From: Changchengzhania lutea
GTDB taxonomy: Bacteria > Bacteroidota > Bacteroidia > Flavobacteriales > Flavobacteriaceae
NCBI RefSeq assembly: GCF_006974145.1
Contig: NZ_CP039456.1
Span: 1,766,001 to 1,830,000 of the forward strand
DNA: 64,000 bases
Direction: 5' to 3'
This document shows, piece by piece, positions 17,766 through 26,453 of the stretch; position 1 is the first letter of the stretch; each line of letters starts with the position of its first letter. The notes under the pieces are model-generated. The model saw nothing but the letters and a program-made list of their open reading frames with translations, was not told where the DNA came from and made no database searches. The position numbers and the translations under genes were made by a program.

Positions 17766-18514
17766 TATTCTTTAAGATGAAAGTGTTCTCCATCAAACAC
17801 GCCGTAGGTATAATAGGTAATCCAATCGCCTAGATTAATGTATTTTGAGTCCGTGTTAAGATTGATTTCCAAGGGTAAGTGGCGGTGACCAAACACGAAG
17901 TAATCACGGTGTTTTTCTGCAAGTTTTCGTTTACTGTATTGCACGAGCCATTCCTTATCTTCACCTAAAAATGTGGCATCATCATCCCCAGAAATTAATT
18001 TGTTTTTAACGGATAAATATTGTGCCACTTTCATACCAATATCTGGATGAAGCCATTTAAAAAACCATTTAAAAACAGGGTTGGTAAAAATTTTTTTCAT
18101 GCGTTTATAGCCCTTGTCATATGGGCCTAAGCCGTCACCGTGGCCAATAAAAAAGGACTTGCCATTATAGGTGAATTCTTTGGGTTTGTGGTATACCGGA
18201 ATGCCAAGTTCATCTTCAAAATACCCGTGCATCCATAAATCATGATTGCCCACAAAGTAGTAAATTGGAATACCAGCATCGCTAATTTCGGCTAGTTTTC
18301 CTAAAGTACGCGTGAATCCTTTTGGAACCACAGTTTTATATTCAAACCAAAAGTCGAATAAATCGCCCAAAAGAAAAATGGCAGAGGCATCTTTCTTGGC
18401 ATGGTCCAACCACTCAATAAATTTTTTTTCGCGTGGGCGTGAGGCATTTTTTGTGGGTGCACCAAGGTGATTGTCTGATGCGAAGTATATTTTTTTTCCT
18501 TCTGGAATTTGCAT
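17762..18514 (-). CDS. LpxH-like UDP-2,3-diacylglucosamine diphosphatase (calcineurin-like phosphoesterase)
   Basis: The 250-residue metallophosphoesterase has the LpxH motifs in order: FASDNHLGAP (~10), LLGDLFDFWFEY (~45), FVGNHDLWM (~80), IGHGDGLGP (~122) and VFGHRHLP (~208). The GD/GNHD/GH pattern binds two metal ions. LpxH hydrolyses UDP-2,3-diacylglucosamine to lipid X in lipid A synthesis, at the inner face of the cytoplasmic membrane. Bacteroidota often have more than one such paralogue, so the precise substrate is likely but not certain. Confidence 0.85.
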   Translation of the reverse strand: MQIPEGKKIYFASDNHLGAPTKNASRPREKKFIEWLDHAKKDASAIFLLGDLFDFWFEYKTVVPKGFTRTLGKLAEISDAGIPIYYFVGNHDLWMHGYFEDELGIPVYHKPKEFTYNGKSFFIGHGDGLGPYDKGYKRMKKIFTNPVFKWFFKWLHPDIGMKVAQYLSVKNKLISGDDDATFLGEDKEWLVQYSKRKLAEKHRDYFVFGHRHLPLEINLNTDSKYINLGDWITYYTYGVFDGEHFHLKEY

Positions 18515-18658
18515 GTGGCAAATATAAAGAATCTGTTGGTTTTAAAATGACAATTTATTTACCGTAAATTGTAGCTAACAGTTTTTGCGTTAGGGATTGA
18601 TGCGGCATCCTTTTTAAATTAGCCAGTACGATATTAATTTTCAAGTAAACAATATATA

Positions 18659-18690
18659 GATAGCCACGTCGCTTACGCTTCGCTATGACG
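18659..18690. repeat. Short dispersed GC-richer repeat (REP-like)
   Basis: The sequence between GATAGCCACGTCG and CTTCGCTATGACG resembles the short CGTCAT-GCGA-type repeats scattered through intergenic regions of many bacteria. It lies between the lpxH-like and queD genes and is richer in G+C than its surroundings. Only one copy is visible in this window. Confidence 0.4.
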
Positions 18691-18734
18691 TTTTAAAAAG
18701 ATATAGCGGAAAGCCCGACCCTTGTGGTAACGCC

Positions 18735-19187
18735 CTAATTATTATCTGTGGCGTACCATTCGGCAAAAGAGGTATCTGTTTCTTGCAGCTTTAAAGAGTG
18801 CAGGGTAATATGATTGGGCAATCGGTTTTTTATTTTTTTTGAAAAATCAATTACCATCATTTCGCTTGTGGGTTGGTAATCTACCAACAAGACACTGTGG
18901 TCGCGATCTTGGAGTTCCTTGGCAAGTTCGACATGCGGGGTGTTTTTATTGAAAACGGTCGCATGGTCAAAGACGTCTACAATTTCTTCTTTCACGATTT
19001 TTTTTAAGTCACCAAAATCGATAACCATACCGAATTTGACGTGGTTGGAATCTGTAATGGGTTGGCCAATAACGGTGACAGACAATTTGTAGCTATGCCC
19101 ATGGACGTTTTTACATTTACCATCGTACCCGTAAAGGGCATGACCGGTCTCAAAAGAGAATTGCTTTGTGATGCGAATATTGCTCAT
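18735..19187 (-). CDS. queD: 6-carboxytetrahydropterin synthase (QueD/PTPS family)
   Basis: The 150-residue protein has the PTPS zinc motifs: FSFETGHAL (His), CKNVHGHSYKLSVTV with the HGH pair, and the C-terminal LQETDTSFAEWYA with the catalytic Glu. VIDFGDLK and FDHATVFN are also characteristic. QueD converts dihydroneopterin triphosphate to 6-carboxytetrahydropterin in queuosine (7-deazaguanine) synthesis. Its ATG overlaps by one base the stop of a tiny membrane-protein gene, so it is the last gene of a small operon. Confidence 0.92.
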   Translation of the reverse strand: MSNIRITKQFSFETGHALYGYDGKCKNVHGHSYKLSVTVIGQPITDSNHVKFGMVIDFGDLKKIVKEEIVDVFDHATVFNKNTPHVELAKELQDRDHSVLLVDYQPTSEMMVIDFSKKIKNRLPNHITLHSLKLQETDTSFAEWYATDNN

Positions 19188-19285
19188 TATTTATTTTTTC
19201 TTCTGTTTACTATGTAAACGATGGTTAAAACTACGGCTAATAAAAGGAATAATCCGTTGCCGCTTATAAATGACATGATATCCAT
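19187..19285 (-). CDS. 32-residue single-pass membrane protein
   Basis: The frame reads MDIMSFISGNGLFLLLAVVLT... and ends RRKNK. It has one hydrophobic segment of ~17 residues followed by a positively charged tail, giving a cytoplasmic C-terminus by the positive-inside rule. The TAATG overlap with queD and the one-base gap to the upstream small gene argue that it is translated. The family is not recognised. Confidence 0.6.
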   Translation of the reverse strand: MDIMSFISGNGLFLLLAVVLTIVYIVNRRKNK

Positions 19286-19286
19286 A

Positions 19287-19463
19287 TTAGTCTTTATTAA
19301 TGCGTTTTTTGTTGAATTTATAAATCATGTAAGCGATTAAAACCAACACCACGAATGGTAACATGGAACCTATAAAAACCCCGATTTCGTAACCCTTATC
19401 TGGGGCATTTTGCACTTTTTCTCCAATATTTACCTGTTGAAGATATGCTAAAAATAAAGTCAT
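19287..19463 (-). CDS. 58-residue small membrane protein
   Basis: The frame starts MTLFLAYLQQVNIGEKV and has one strong hydrophobic segment (GVFIGSMLPFVVLVLIAYM) with a lysine/arginine-rich end (KFNKKRINKD). It is the first of three tightly packed genes ending with queD. It is too short for routine gene calling and the function is unknown. Tight packing and the charged tail support a real protein. Confidence 0.6.
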   Translation of the reverse strand: MTLFLAYLQQVNIGEKVQNAPDKGYEIGVFIGSMLPFVVLVLIAYMIYKFNKKRINKD

Positions 19464-19502
19464 ATTGGTTATGGATTGCTCAATGCCTATTATTGCCCAA
19501 AG

Positions 19503-20837
19503 TTAACTTTTTTGAGAAAGCGGGATAAAGATTTTTCTAAAATTTATAATTAAAGGAATGCCACGAGCGATAATCCAAACGGTAATACCAATAAAAATAG
19601 CATGAAGTTTCAATCCTAAATAATCCAAACCAAATAGGATGGGAACAAAAACCAAGAAGGTAGATACCAAAAGCACGTTTCGTAAGTATTTCATTTTCCC
19701 GAGCCCTTTGAAGATGCCGTCAAAAATGAATGCCAAAGCACAAAAGGGTTGCATGATCAGTACAATCCAAAACACATTGTAGAATGTGCTTAATACTTCA
19801 GGGTCTTTTGTAAAGAGTAATCCTAATGGATGGTAGAGAATACCTCCAATACTACCTGTAATTAAACCAATAATAATACCATAAATAATGAGCTTATTAC
19901 TGAGTGCAATTAATAGCGTATAATTTTTTTCGCCTAATAATTTCCCTGATAAAATATTTCCTGCACTGGCATAACCGTCTATAATAAATGCTCCTAAAAA
20001 CCATAAATTTATTGCTATAGTATAAGCTGCAATATATTCTGCCCCGTAACTTGTAGCAAATGCACTGGCATAATATAACGTGACATTTAGCGCTATGGTA
20101 CGAACAAACAAATTGAGAATCATGAGCATAAAGCGCTTGATTTCTTTATTAAAAGGGAAGCTCAATTTTAAAGGAATGATGGTCTTAGTCAGCAGGAAAT
20201 AAGCTGATAATATGGCCATAACACATTGCGCTATCACACTGGCATAAGCGGCACCCTCGATATTCATGGGCGTAACAATATTAGTAATGCCATAAACTAA
20301 AATGAAATCTAATATAATATTTAAAGAGGCACCAATAATGGCTATTAGCATGGGGTAATAAGTGTTTTGCAAGCCCCTAAATGCTCCAAATACGGCGATG
20401 GTAAATAAGGTAAAAGGGAAACCAAACACGCGTATTCTGTAATAATCTATACTGTATTCCAATATTAAATCTGAGGCGTTGTAGAGTTTAAAAATTTGTC
20501 TTGCAAACGGAAAGGTTGCTAGAATGATTAAAATGCTTAAAGACGTGATTATAAAGATAGCTTGCGCCGGGAGATTTTTTATTTGATGCAGTTTATCTGC
20601 TCCAAGATATTGCGAAACTATCGAGGAAATGGCACTACGTGTTTGACCTAGTACCCAAATAAGCATAGAAAGAAATGTGGTTACTATGCCAACGGCCGCT
20701 AAAGATTCGGTGGCATTTATCGATATATTACCAACAATAGCAGCATCTGTTAACGATAAAATGGGCTCTGATATACCTGAAATTAAAGCAGGGATAGCGA
20801 GTTTGTTAATGTTTTTAAAACTAATTGTAGCGCTCAA
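19503..20837 (-). CDS. MATE-family efflux transporter
   Basis: The 444-residue protein has about 12 membrane segments and begins with the MATE half-repeat pattern (LAIPALISGISEPILSLTDAAIVG, then ESLAAVGIV). The second half starts IAAYTIAINLWFLGAFIIDGYASAGNILSGKLLGEKN, typical of NorM/DinF-like carriers. MATE proteins export cationic compounds in exchange for Na+ or H+. It overlaps the upstream GNAT gene by four bases, so the two are co-expressed. The substrate is unknown. Confidence 0.92.
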   Translation of the reverse strand: MSATISFKNINKLAIPALISGISEPILSLTDAAIVGNISINATESLAAVGIVTTFLSMLIWVLGQTRSAISSIVSQYLGADKLHQIKNLPAQAIFIITSLSILIILATFPFARQIFKLYNASDLILEYSIDYYRIRVFGFPFTLFTIAVFGAFRGLQNTYYPMLIAIIGASLNIILDFILVYGITNIVTPMNIEGAAYASVIAQCVMAILSAYFLLTKTIIPLKLSFPFNKEIKRFMLMILNLFVRTIALNVTLYYASAFATSYGAEYIAAYTIAINLWFLGAFIIDGYASAGNILSGKLLGEKNYTLLIALSNKLIIYGIIIGLITGSIGGILYHPLGLLFTKDPEVLSTFYNVFWIVLIMQPFCALAFIFDGIFKGLGKMKYLRNVLLVSTFLVFVPILFGLDYLGLKLHAIFIGITVWIIARGIPLIINFRKIFIPLSQKS

Positions 20838-21334
20838 AGTATTCGTTCGTAACAGTAAAATGGATATTCACTTTGCTTAGGGAAATAAATATTGCCCAAT
20901 CTTTTATAGCCGCGAAGTTCGTAAAATTTTTGGTTTTTGCTATTCTGTGAAAAAGTATCTAATCGTATGGAGTTAACATTATTATTACAGGCATAGTCTT
21001 CTGCAAATTTCATCAGGTTTTGCGCGTAACCCAGTCCTTGATACTCGGGGTGAACTGCCAACCGATGAATATAAATATTATCCAAATTGGGTGTTAACCA
21101 TCTTATAGGTTTATATTCGGCATCCATAACTATTGAGAGGGTAATACAGCCAACAATATTAGAATCTTTTTCTAAAACGTACAATTCACTTCTGTTGGCG
21201 TCATGTATAAAGGCCTGTGGGTTTGGGTAAAATTCATTCCATTGGAAAATGCCCTTAGAAATCATATGGACAGCACAAGCTTTTGTTATTTCAATAATTG
21301 AATCAATATCTTCGAGGGTTCCTTTACGAATCAT
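20834..21334 (-). CDS. GNAT-family N-acetyltransferase
   Basis: The 166-residue protein has a single GNAT fold. The acetyl-CoA site is IHRLAVHPEYQGLGYAQNLMKFAEDYA (motif A, ~93-120), with the C-terminal motif B at SQNSKNQKFYELRGYKRLG. The N-terminus MIRKGTLEDIDSIIEI is a standard GNAT start. It acetylates an unknown amine. Four-base overlap with the MATE gene suggests a shared theme of small-molecule detoxification, but this is inference. Confidence 0.88.
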   Translation of the reverse strand: MIRKGTLEDIDSIIEITKACAVHMISKGIFQWNEFYPNPQAFIHDANRSELYVLEKDSNIVGCITLSIVMDAEYKPIRWLTPNLDNIYIHRLAVHPEYQGLGYAQNLMKFAEDYACNNNVNSIRLDTFSQNSKNQKFYELRGYKRLGNIYFPKQSEYPFYCYERIL

Positions 21335-21391
21335 TTTTAATGTTTACTTTTGCAGTATTGTTGCTGTAAAATTAATGTTAAATTTGTTATC

Positions 21392-22186
21392 ATGAAGAAT
21401 ATTTTAGTACCCGTAGGATCTTCAAAAAATGCCGTGAGCCATTTGCAGTACGCTGTAGATTTTGCTGAATCATTTGGAGCTAAAGTTTTTGTTGTACAAA
21501 TATATAACGTATTTACAAAAGCGGGTACGATGATTAAGGTAGATCACATTATACAGCGTGAAAGTCTGGAGTTTTTAAAGAATTTGGTTGCTAAGGTTGA
21601 TACTAAAAATGTTGAAGTCGTAGTCAAGTCCTTAAAAGGTCATTTAGTTGATACTCTAGAATTAGCGTGTAAAACAGCGGATATTGATTTATTGTTAATT
21701 GAACCAAGAACAAATTCAATTAGTGACGACGTGTATTTGGGGAAAACTTCTGGCAGAATTATTAAGCAAACGGATATTCCAGCTTTGATAGTTCCTGAAG
21801 GTTACAAATTCAAATCCATTAATCGAATTTTAATGGCGGTAAAATCGGCCATTATAAAAAAGAAAAATGTACTTAATCCTTTAAGGGCTATACAAAAGCA
21901 TTTTAAAGCAGAGGTTAATTTACTACTTGTAAAAACGCCGTATTATAATGATGGAGATTTTAAGGTCATAGATGATTTATCTGAAATAATTACGAATCAA
22001 AGTACTACTGAAAATGCGACAACTTTTCAAGGTGTGCTTAAGAACTTAGACTCTATAAATCCAGATATGCTATGTGTAGTACGTCGTAAACGTGGATTTT
22101 TCACTAAGAAGTGGGAGAAAAACGAAATCATGAAAAAGGATTTCTCTAGTGCCATACCAGTTTTGGTCTTAAAAGGGTTAAAATAA
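21392..22186 (+). CDS. Universal stress protein (tandem Usp-like)
   Basis: The 264-residue protein starts MKNILVPVGSSKNAVSHLQYAVDFAE, the classic Usp opening. It continues with the first-domain end SDDVYLGKTSGRIIKQTDIPALIVPEGY (G-2x-G-9x-G/S-type ATP-binding region) and a more diverged second half. I chose the start at 21392; the open frame extends 14 untypical residues upstream. It is cytosolic. The gene directly precedes tRNA-Ala, and thus marks the chromosomal side of the island junction. Confidence 0.85.
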   Translation: MKNILVPVGSSKNAVSHLQYAVDFAESFGAKVFVVQIYNVFTKAGTMIKVDHIIQRESLEFLKNLVAKVDTKNVEVVVKSLKGHLVDTLELACKTADIDLLLIEPRTNSISDDVYLGKTSGRIIKQTDIPALIVPEGYKFKSINRILMAVKSAIIKKKNVLNPLRAIQKHFKAEVNLLLVKTPYYNDGDFKVIDDLSEIITNQSTTENATTFQGVLKNLDSINPDMLCVVRRKRGFFTKKWEKNEIMKKDFSSAIPVLVLKGLK

Positions 22187-22191
22187 ATAAA

Positions 22192-22265
22192 GGGGATGTA
22201 GCTCAGTTGGCTAGAGCGCTTGACTGGCAGTCAAGAGGTCGTCGGTTCGAATCCGATCTTCTCCA
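22192..22265 (+). tRNA. tRNA-Ala (anticodon GGC)
   Basis: A complete 74-base cloverleaf can be folded: D-arm GCTC/GAGC, anticodon arm CTTGA-CTGGCAG-TCAAG with anticodon GGC, T-arm GTCGG-TTCGAAT-CCGAT. The acceptor stem includes a G3-U70 wobble, the alanine identity pair, and one T-T mismatch (6-67). CCA is not encoded. The 3' half is the attachment site of the genomic island. Confidence 0.93.
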
Positions 22266-22267
22266 CA
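22224..22267 (+). repeat. attL: 44-bp core repeat inside the tRNA-Ala 3' half
   Basis: It runs from the anticodon loop (CTGGCAG) through the tRNA end and two bases beyond. It is identical to 58845-58888. After one mismatch the similarity continues for 10 more bases (TAATAACAAG). The left copy retains the whole functional tRNA. Confidence 0.92.
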
Positions 22268-22314
22268 ATAATAACAAGGATTTACAAGGTTTCACGCTTT
22301 TAAAGTCTCTTTAA

Positions 22315-22335
22315 TTTGCACGCAATTTGCACGCA
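22315..22335 (+). repeat. Left integrase arm-site-like tandem repeat
   Basis: TTTGCACGCA occurs at 22315-22324 and again at 22326-22335, an 11-base period. The same tandem pair occurs at 58718-58738 beside the integrase gene. Paired repeats just inside both borders are what arm-type integrase or excisionase sites look like; binding is inferred. Confidence 0.7.
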
Positions 22336-22344
22336 AAAAAGAAG

Positions 22345-22385
22345 TTTAAGTCAATTTATATTCATTTGATATAAATTGACTTAAA
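22345..22385. other. Perfect 16-bp hairpin inside the left island border
   Basis: TTTAAGTCAATTTATA and its exact reverse complement enclose a 9-base loop (TTCATTTGA). It is A/T-rich, lies 10 bases inside the left arm-like repeats, and has no adjacent gene end pointing into it except the minus-strand gene ending at 22486. It may act as its terminator or as part of the recombination site. Confidence 0.6.
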
Positions 22386-22485
22386 TTGATTTGGTTATTT
22401 ATTTTTTCTGGAAGTTCAAAGATTTTAATTTTGTCTTATATGATTCTTATAAAGATAAATAAGTTCGCTTTATTCTAAAATAGAA

Positions 22486-23790
22486 TCACTTTTCAAGATA
22501 TTCATCAATTTTATTAACTAATGAGTTTTCTAAATCATTCTTATTTAAATAGAATTCTTTGTTTTGTTCCATAAATTTCTTTAATGCTTTGTATTTTTTC
22601 CACAATAGAACCTTTCCATTTAAAACATTAGCCCCTGAATAGACAAGCATATGCCCTAAAAATAAATCTCTTTCTAACGGCTGTACCTGTAAGGAAAATT
22701 GTGAAAAGGACTTATCCTTTTCGCTAAATTCAGATATTAGGTAGTTTTCAGTTCTGTTAATTCTAGCTATTCCAATCAAATTGGTATTATTGATTTTAAA
22801 TTTCAATTCCCCCAGTTCATTTAATACTTCAAAAGTAATAGGAATCAAATAATTGTTTTTATCCATATAAAACCCTAAATATTCTCCTATTAGAAAATTT
22901 ACAATTTCAAGTCTATTTAATGAAACAGATAAATCGGAATCTTTGTGAGGTAGAATGCCATCCACCTCCATTCTCTGAGAGTATAAATAATGATGAAAAA
23001 TCGGGTTAATTTCTTTGCTCCTCACTTTTTCGTTTTGTTCTTCAATATTATCTACCTGTTCAAAAATCAGCTTTCCTATTACAGGGTTATTATTTCTGTT
23101 GAAGCCATTATAAGCACCTAGTAATACAGGTTTTGTTTGCATATTGTTTCCATAAAAAATATTAACGAAACATTCTTTATTTAGAGTTGAGTTTTCCTTA
23201 CTAAAATAAAAGGATAACGCGCTTTCTCCTGTAGGCACACATTTACCGAAATATTTATAGAAAGTAGGTTCAATATTTTTTTCCCAATATAAAATTTCCC
23301 AAGACGCACTCTTCATCTTATAAATTGTGAATTTAGATTTAATATAGTATTGTCGGTCTTCTACATAATAACCCACATAGTAGAGCGCATCTACATCATT
23401 GGAGTTTTCGTCAATATTACTATCTTCTTCGTTTCTAATATCGGACCCTATAAAGGGCGAGTTTTTTAAATATTCACTATAATTATTATATCCAGTAGCA
23501 ATAATTAAAAGTGATAAATAATCTCTTCTTAGCTTAATGTTTTTACTGTTACCTTTTTCAATTTCTTTAATCTTATTATATAGGTATTTACCATTAATCC
23601 ATTGGCCAGTAATTTCAGTTATATATCCTTTTAGATTTGGCCTATTTTCATTGTAGTTTCCGAAACCGTAAAGCTGGAATACGGTGAGGGTTTTAATTTC
23701 GATGTTATAATGCCTTGAAAAAACAGTTAAAAGCTCTCTATGAAGGCTAGATATAAAGCCATTTGAAACTTTTATTCCACGTATATTCAT
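22486..23790 (-). CDS. Unrecognised 434-residue protein at the left edge of the island
   Basis: I do not recognise this protein. The first ~125 residues are basic, beginning MNIRGIKVSNGFISSLHRELLTVFSRHYNIEIKTL, and look helical and DNA- or protein-binding. An acidic linker follows (NEEDSNIDENSND, ~118-130). The rest is rich in aromatic and beta-prone segments (DALYYVGYYVEDRQYYIKSKF onward) and ends in a lysine-rich helix. There is no signal peptide or membrane segment. It is transcribed towards attL, alone and divergent from the TonB receptor. Position between the attachment site and cargo suits a regulator or an accessory or defence gene, but no function can be assigned. Confidence 0.6.
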   Translation of the reverse strand: MNIRGIKVSNGFISSLHRELLTVFSRHYNIEIKTLTVFQLYGFGNYNENRPNLKGYITEITGQWINGKYLYNKIKEIEKGNSKNIKLRRDYLSLLIIATGYNNYSEYLKNSPFIGSDIRNEEDSNIDENSNDVDALYYVGYYVEDRQYYIKSKFTIYKMKSASWEILYWEKNIEPTFYKYFGKCVPTGESALSFYFSKENSTLNKECFVNIFYGNNMQTKPVLLGAYNGFNRNNNPVIGKLIFEQVDNIEEQNEKVRSKEINPIFHHYLYSQRMEVDGILPHKDSDLSVSLNRLEIVNFLIGEYLGFYMDKNNYLIPITFEVLNELGELKFKINNTNLIGIARINRTENYLISEFSEKDKSFSQFSLQVQPLERDLFLGHMLVYSGANVLNGKVLLWKKYKALKKFMEQNKEFYLNKNDLENSLVNKIDEYLEK

Positions 23791-23947
23791 TTGTCAGAAT
23801 TTTATAAACTATGTGAAATTAGTAATATTCCATTTAAATTCCTATAAATAATGAATAACATCAAATAAACAGGAATGATGGAATAAATAATATCTTGTTC
23901 ATAGATTTACCAAAACAAATGAATAAACTAACTTAAATACTTTTAAT

Positions 23948-26350
23948 ATGAAACATGTATTTCTTTGCATTTTATTGATTTCATCGATATTTGCTTATGG
24001 ACAATCTAAGAAAGATATAGGAGGGAAAATCGTTGATGACTCAGGCAACCCCCTTACTGGCGCTACAGTTATTGAAGGCGGAAATCCAAGTAATGGCGTC
24101 ATTACTGATTTTAATGGTGAATTTATTATAACTGTTAATGAAGACGCCAAAGATTTAGTAGTATCTTTTTTAGGGTATAAAACAGAAACAGTACAACTTA
24201 CCAGTAATAATCTAAATATTGTAATGGAATCTGAGGCTAGTCAATTAGATAACGTTGTTGTTAAAGGTTTTTCTTCTGTTGCAAGTAAGGCTCGTGTTAG
24301 AGCTCAGGCAATACAAAGCTTGCCAGAAACAACGGTTGCAGTAAATGCAGCCACAATAGAATCTAGCGGGATTGATAATATTCAATCGTTTACGTCTCAA
24401 ATTTCAAATGTTACTTTTAACGAGGCACAGCAACCTGGAGTAAATTTTCTCACAGTTCGTGGAATTTCACAAATTAGGAATGCGGAATCTCCTGTTGCTG
24501 TTGTTATTGATGGAATGACATTGCCAGATGCGAGTGCTATGAATATGTCATTATACGATATTGAGTTATTAGAGTTTGTAAAAGGCCCACAAGGAACACT
24601 TTACGGTAAAAATGCCATTGCAGGAGCAATTAATATTACAACAAAAGACCCTACAAATAAAAACAAAACTAAGGTCATACTATCAACAGGCAATGGTGGG
24701 TTATTTGGTGCTGGATTATCTTCTTCAGGAGCTATTACAAAGAACAAATTCTACTATAGTGTTACAGGCAGGTACAATACTTTCGACGGTTTGATTAATA
24801 ATACTTTTTTAAATGAAAAAGTTGATTTTTCAAAAGAACATAACATTAGAGCCAAATTGAAATATAGATTTAGCCCAAGATGGTCTGCAACATTTGTGCA
24901 GGACAATTTCAAGGTAGATGCAGGAGGCAATTATTATGTAACTAAAACAGATATTTTTGATCCAAACATTCCTGTACTTGCTGATGATGATTATTCTAGT
25001 GAGCCGTTTGGTGATGTTCAAGGAGATTCAGAACTCTCAAACTCATTAAGTAGCCTTAAAATTGAAGGCTCATTGAAGAAGGCAAAAATTCAATCTGTTA
25101 CCTCTTATAATGCAACTAAAAGATATTACATAGGTGAAAATGACTATTCCCAATATGCATTTAGTAAAGTATCGCAACAATCGGATTCTGATACTTTTAG
25201 TCAAGAAATTAGATTAACATCAAATGCCAGCGAAGATTCTAAATTGAATTATACTTTTGGAACACTGTACCAAAATAGTAAGCGTTATTTAAACACTTCA
25301 ACTTTTCTTAACAGAACATTTTACGAAGGAGGTTTTGTAGATGCATCTGCAGAAAATGCAAATTATAGCACAGACCCATTAGTTGGAAATGATGATGATA
25401 ATACGATACAAACACTAGCTGCTTTTGGATTTTTAGACTTTAAAATATCACCTAAGTTTACACTATCTGCAGGAGTTCGTGTAGATTATGATAAATTAAC
25501 TAATGAATCTCGTATATCCAACACATCACAAGAAAACGATATAACAGTTTGGCAGCCAAAATTTTCAATGGCTTATGAAATATCCGAAACCGTATTGGCA
25601 TACGCTAACTATGGACGTGGTTATAGAAGCGGAGGTTTTAATTCAGACGAAACTGTAAAATTTGACAAGACTTATAAACCAGAATTCACTAACAATTATG
25701 AAATAGGTTTAAAAACAAGTTTCTTAAATAACAGAATTATTTTTAACAACTCGTTTTACTTCATAGATTTTGAAAATCAGCAACAATACACTTTTATTCC
25801 TGTAACACCTTCAGTACTCGGAATCTATAATTTTGAGGAATCTAAAATCTCAGGATTTGAGTCAGAAATAAAATTTAGAGCAACAAACAATCTTGATTTC
25901 TTTGCAAGCGTAGGGTTTAATGATGGTGAAATAAAAAAAGGAAACTACAACAGATTGACCAATGCTGCTGCATTTGATTATGATACACACGAAGATGTAG
26001 ACGTTAGTGGAAACACATCACCCTTTACCATAAAAAGTACAATTCAAGTTGGTGCAAATGCTAATTTTGAATTAGGAGAAAACTCGAAATTAGGTTTTCA
26101 TGTAAATGTTGACAATAGGGGTACTCAATATTGGGACCCTCTTGAAGAGTACAAACAAGACCCATATACTTTAGTGAATGCAAGAGTTAATTTAAAATTA
26201 AATAAAGTTGGCCTTACACTATGGGCCAATAATATTTTTGATACTGATTTTAATACGGAGTTTTTTCCAACAGCAGAATTTGGGTTTAATAATTTAAGGT
26301 TTCCCAATACACCAACTACAATCGGAGTAGACCTATCCTATAGGTTCTAA
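23948..26350 (+). CDS. TonB-dependent outer-membrane receptor (island cargo)
   Basis: The 800-residue protein has a signal peptide (to ~residue 19, AYGQS), a carboxypeptidase-D-like regulatory domain (IGGKIVDDSGNPLTGATV), a plug (IQSFTSQISNVTFNEAQQPGVNFLTVRGISQI, ...LYGKNAIAGAINITTKDP) and a barrel ending in DLSYRF. It is shorter than SusC proteins, has no SusD partner, and resembles small-molecule or siderophore-type receptors. It heads the catabolic cluster, and probably brings the cluster's substrate across the outer membrane. No promoter box could be assigned with confidence in the 157 bp upstream. Confidence 0.9.
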   Translation: MKHVFLCILLISSIFAYGQSKKDIGGKIVDDSGNPLTGATVIEGGNPSNGVITDFNGEFIITVNEDAKDLVVSFLGYKTETVQLTSNNLNIVMESEASQLDNVVVKGFSSVASKARVRAQAIQSLPETTVAVNAATIESSGIDNIQSFTSQISNVTFNEAQQPGVNFLTVRGISQIRNAESPVAVVIDGMTLPDASAMNMSLYDIELLEFVKGPQGTLYGKNAIAGAINITTKDPTNKNKTKVILSTGNGGLFGAGLSSSGAITKNKFYYSVTGRYNTFDGLINNTFLNEKVDFSKEHNIRAKLKYRFSPRWSATFVQDNFKVDAGGNYYVTKTDIFDPNIPVLADDDYSSEPFGDVQGDSELSNSLSSLKIEGSLKKAKIQSVTSYNATKRYYIGENDYSQYAFSKVSQQSDSDTFSQEIRLTSNASEDSKLNYTFGTLYQNSKRYLNTSTFLNRTFYEGGFVDASAENANYSTDPLVGNDDDNTIQTLAAFGFLDFKISPKFTLSAGVRVDYDKLTNESRISNTSQENDITVWQPKFSMAYEISETVLAYANYGRGYRSGGFNSDETVKFDKTYKPEFTNNYEIGLKTSFLNNRIIFNNSFYFIDFENQQQYTFIPVTPSVLGIYNFEESKISGFESEIKFRATNNLDFFASVGFNDGEIKKGNYNRLTNAAAFDYDTHEDVDVSGNTSPFTIKSTIQVGANANFELGENSKLGFHVNVDNRGTQYWDPLEEYKQDPYTLVNARVNLKLNKVGLTLWANNIFDTDFNTEFFPTAEFGFNNLRFPNTPTTIGVDLSYRF

Positions 26351-26453
26351 ATTCATTGAAATAGCTCGATAATTAAAAAACTTCTTCCTATCTGAATTTA
26401 GGTAGGTAGGGGTGATTAATTAATTTTCTCAAATTTTTAATAAAACATATAAA

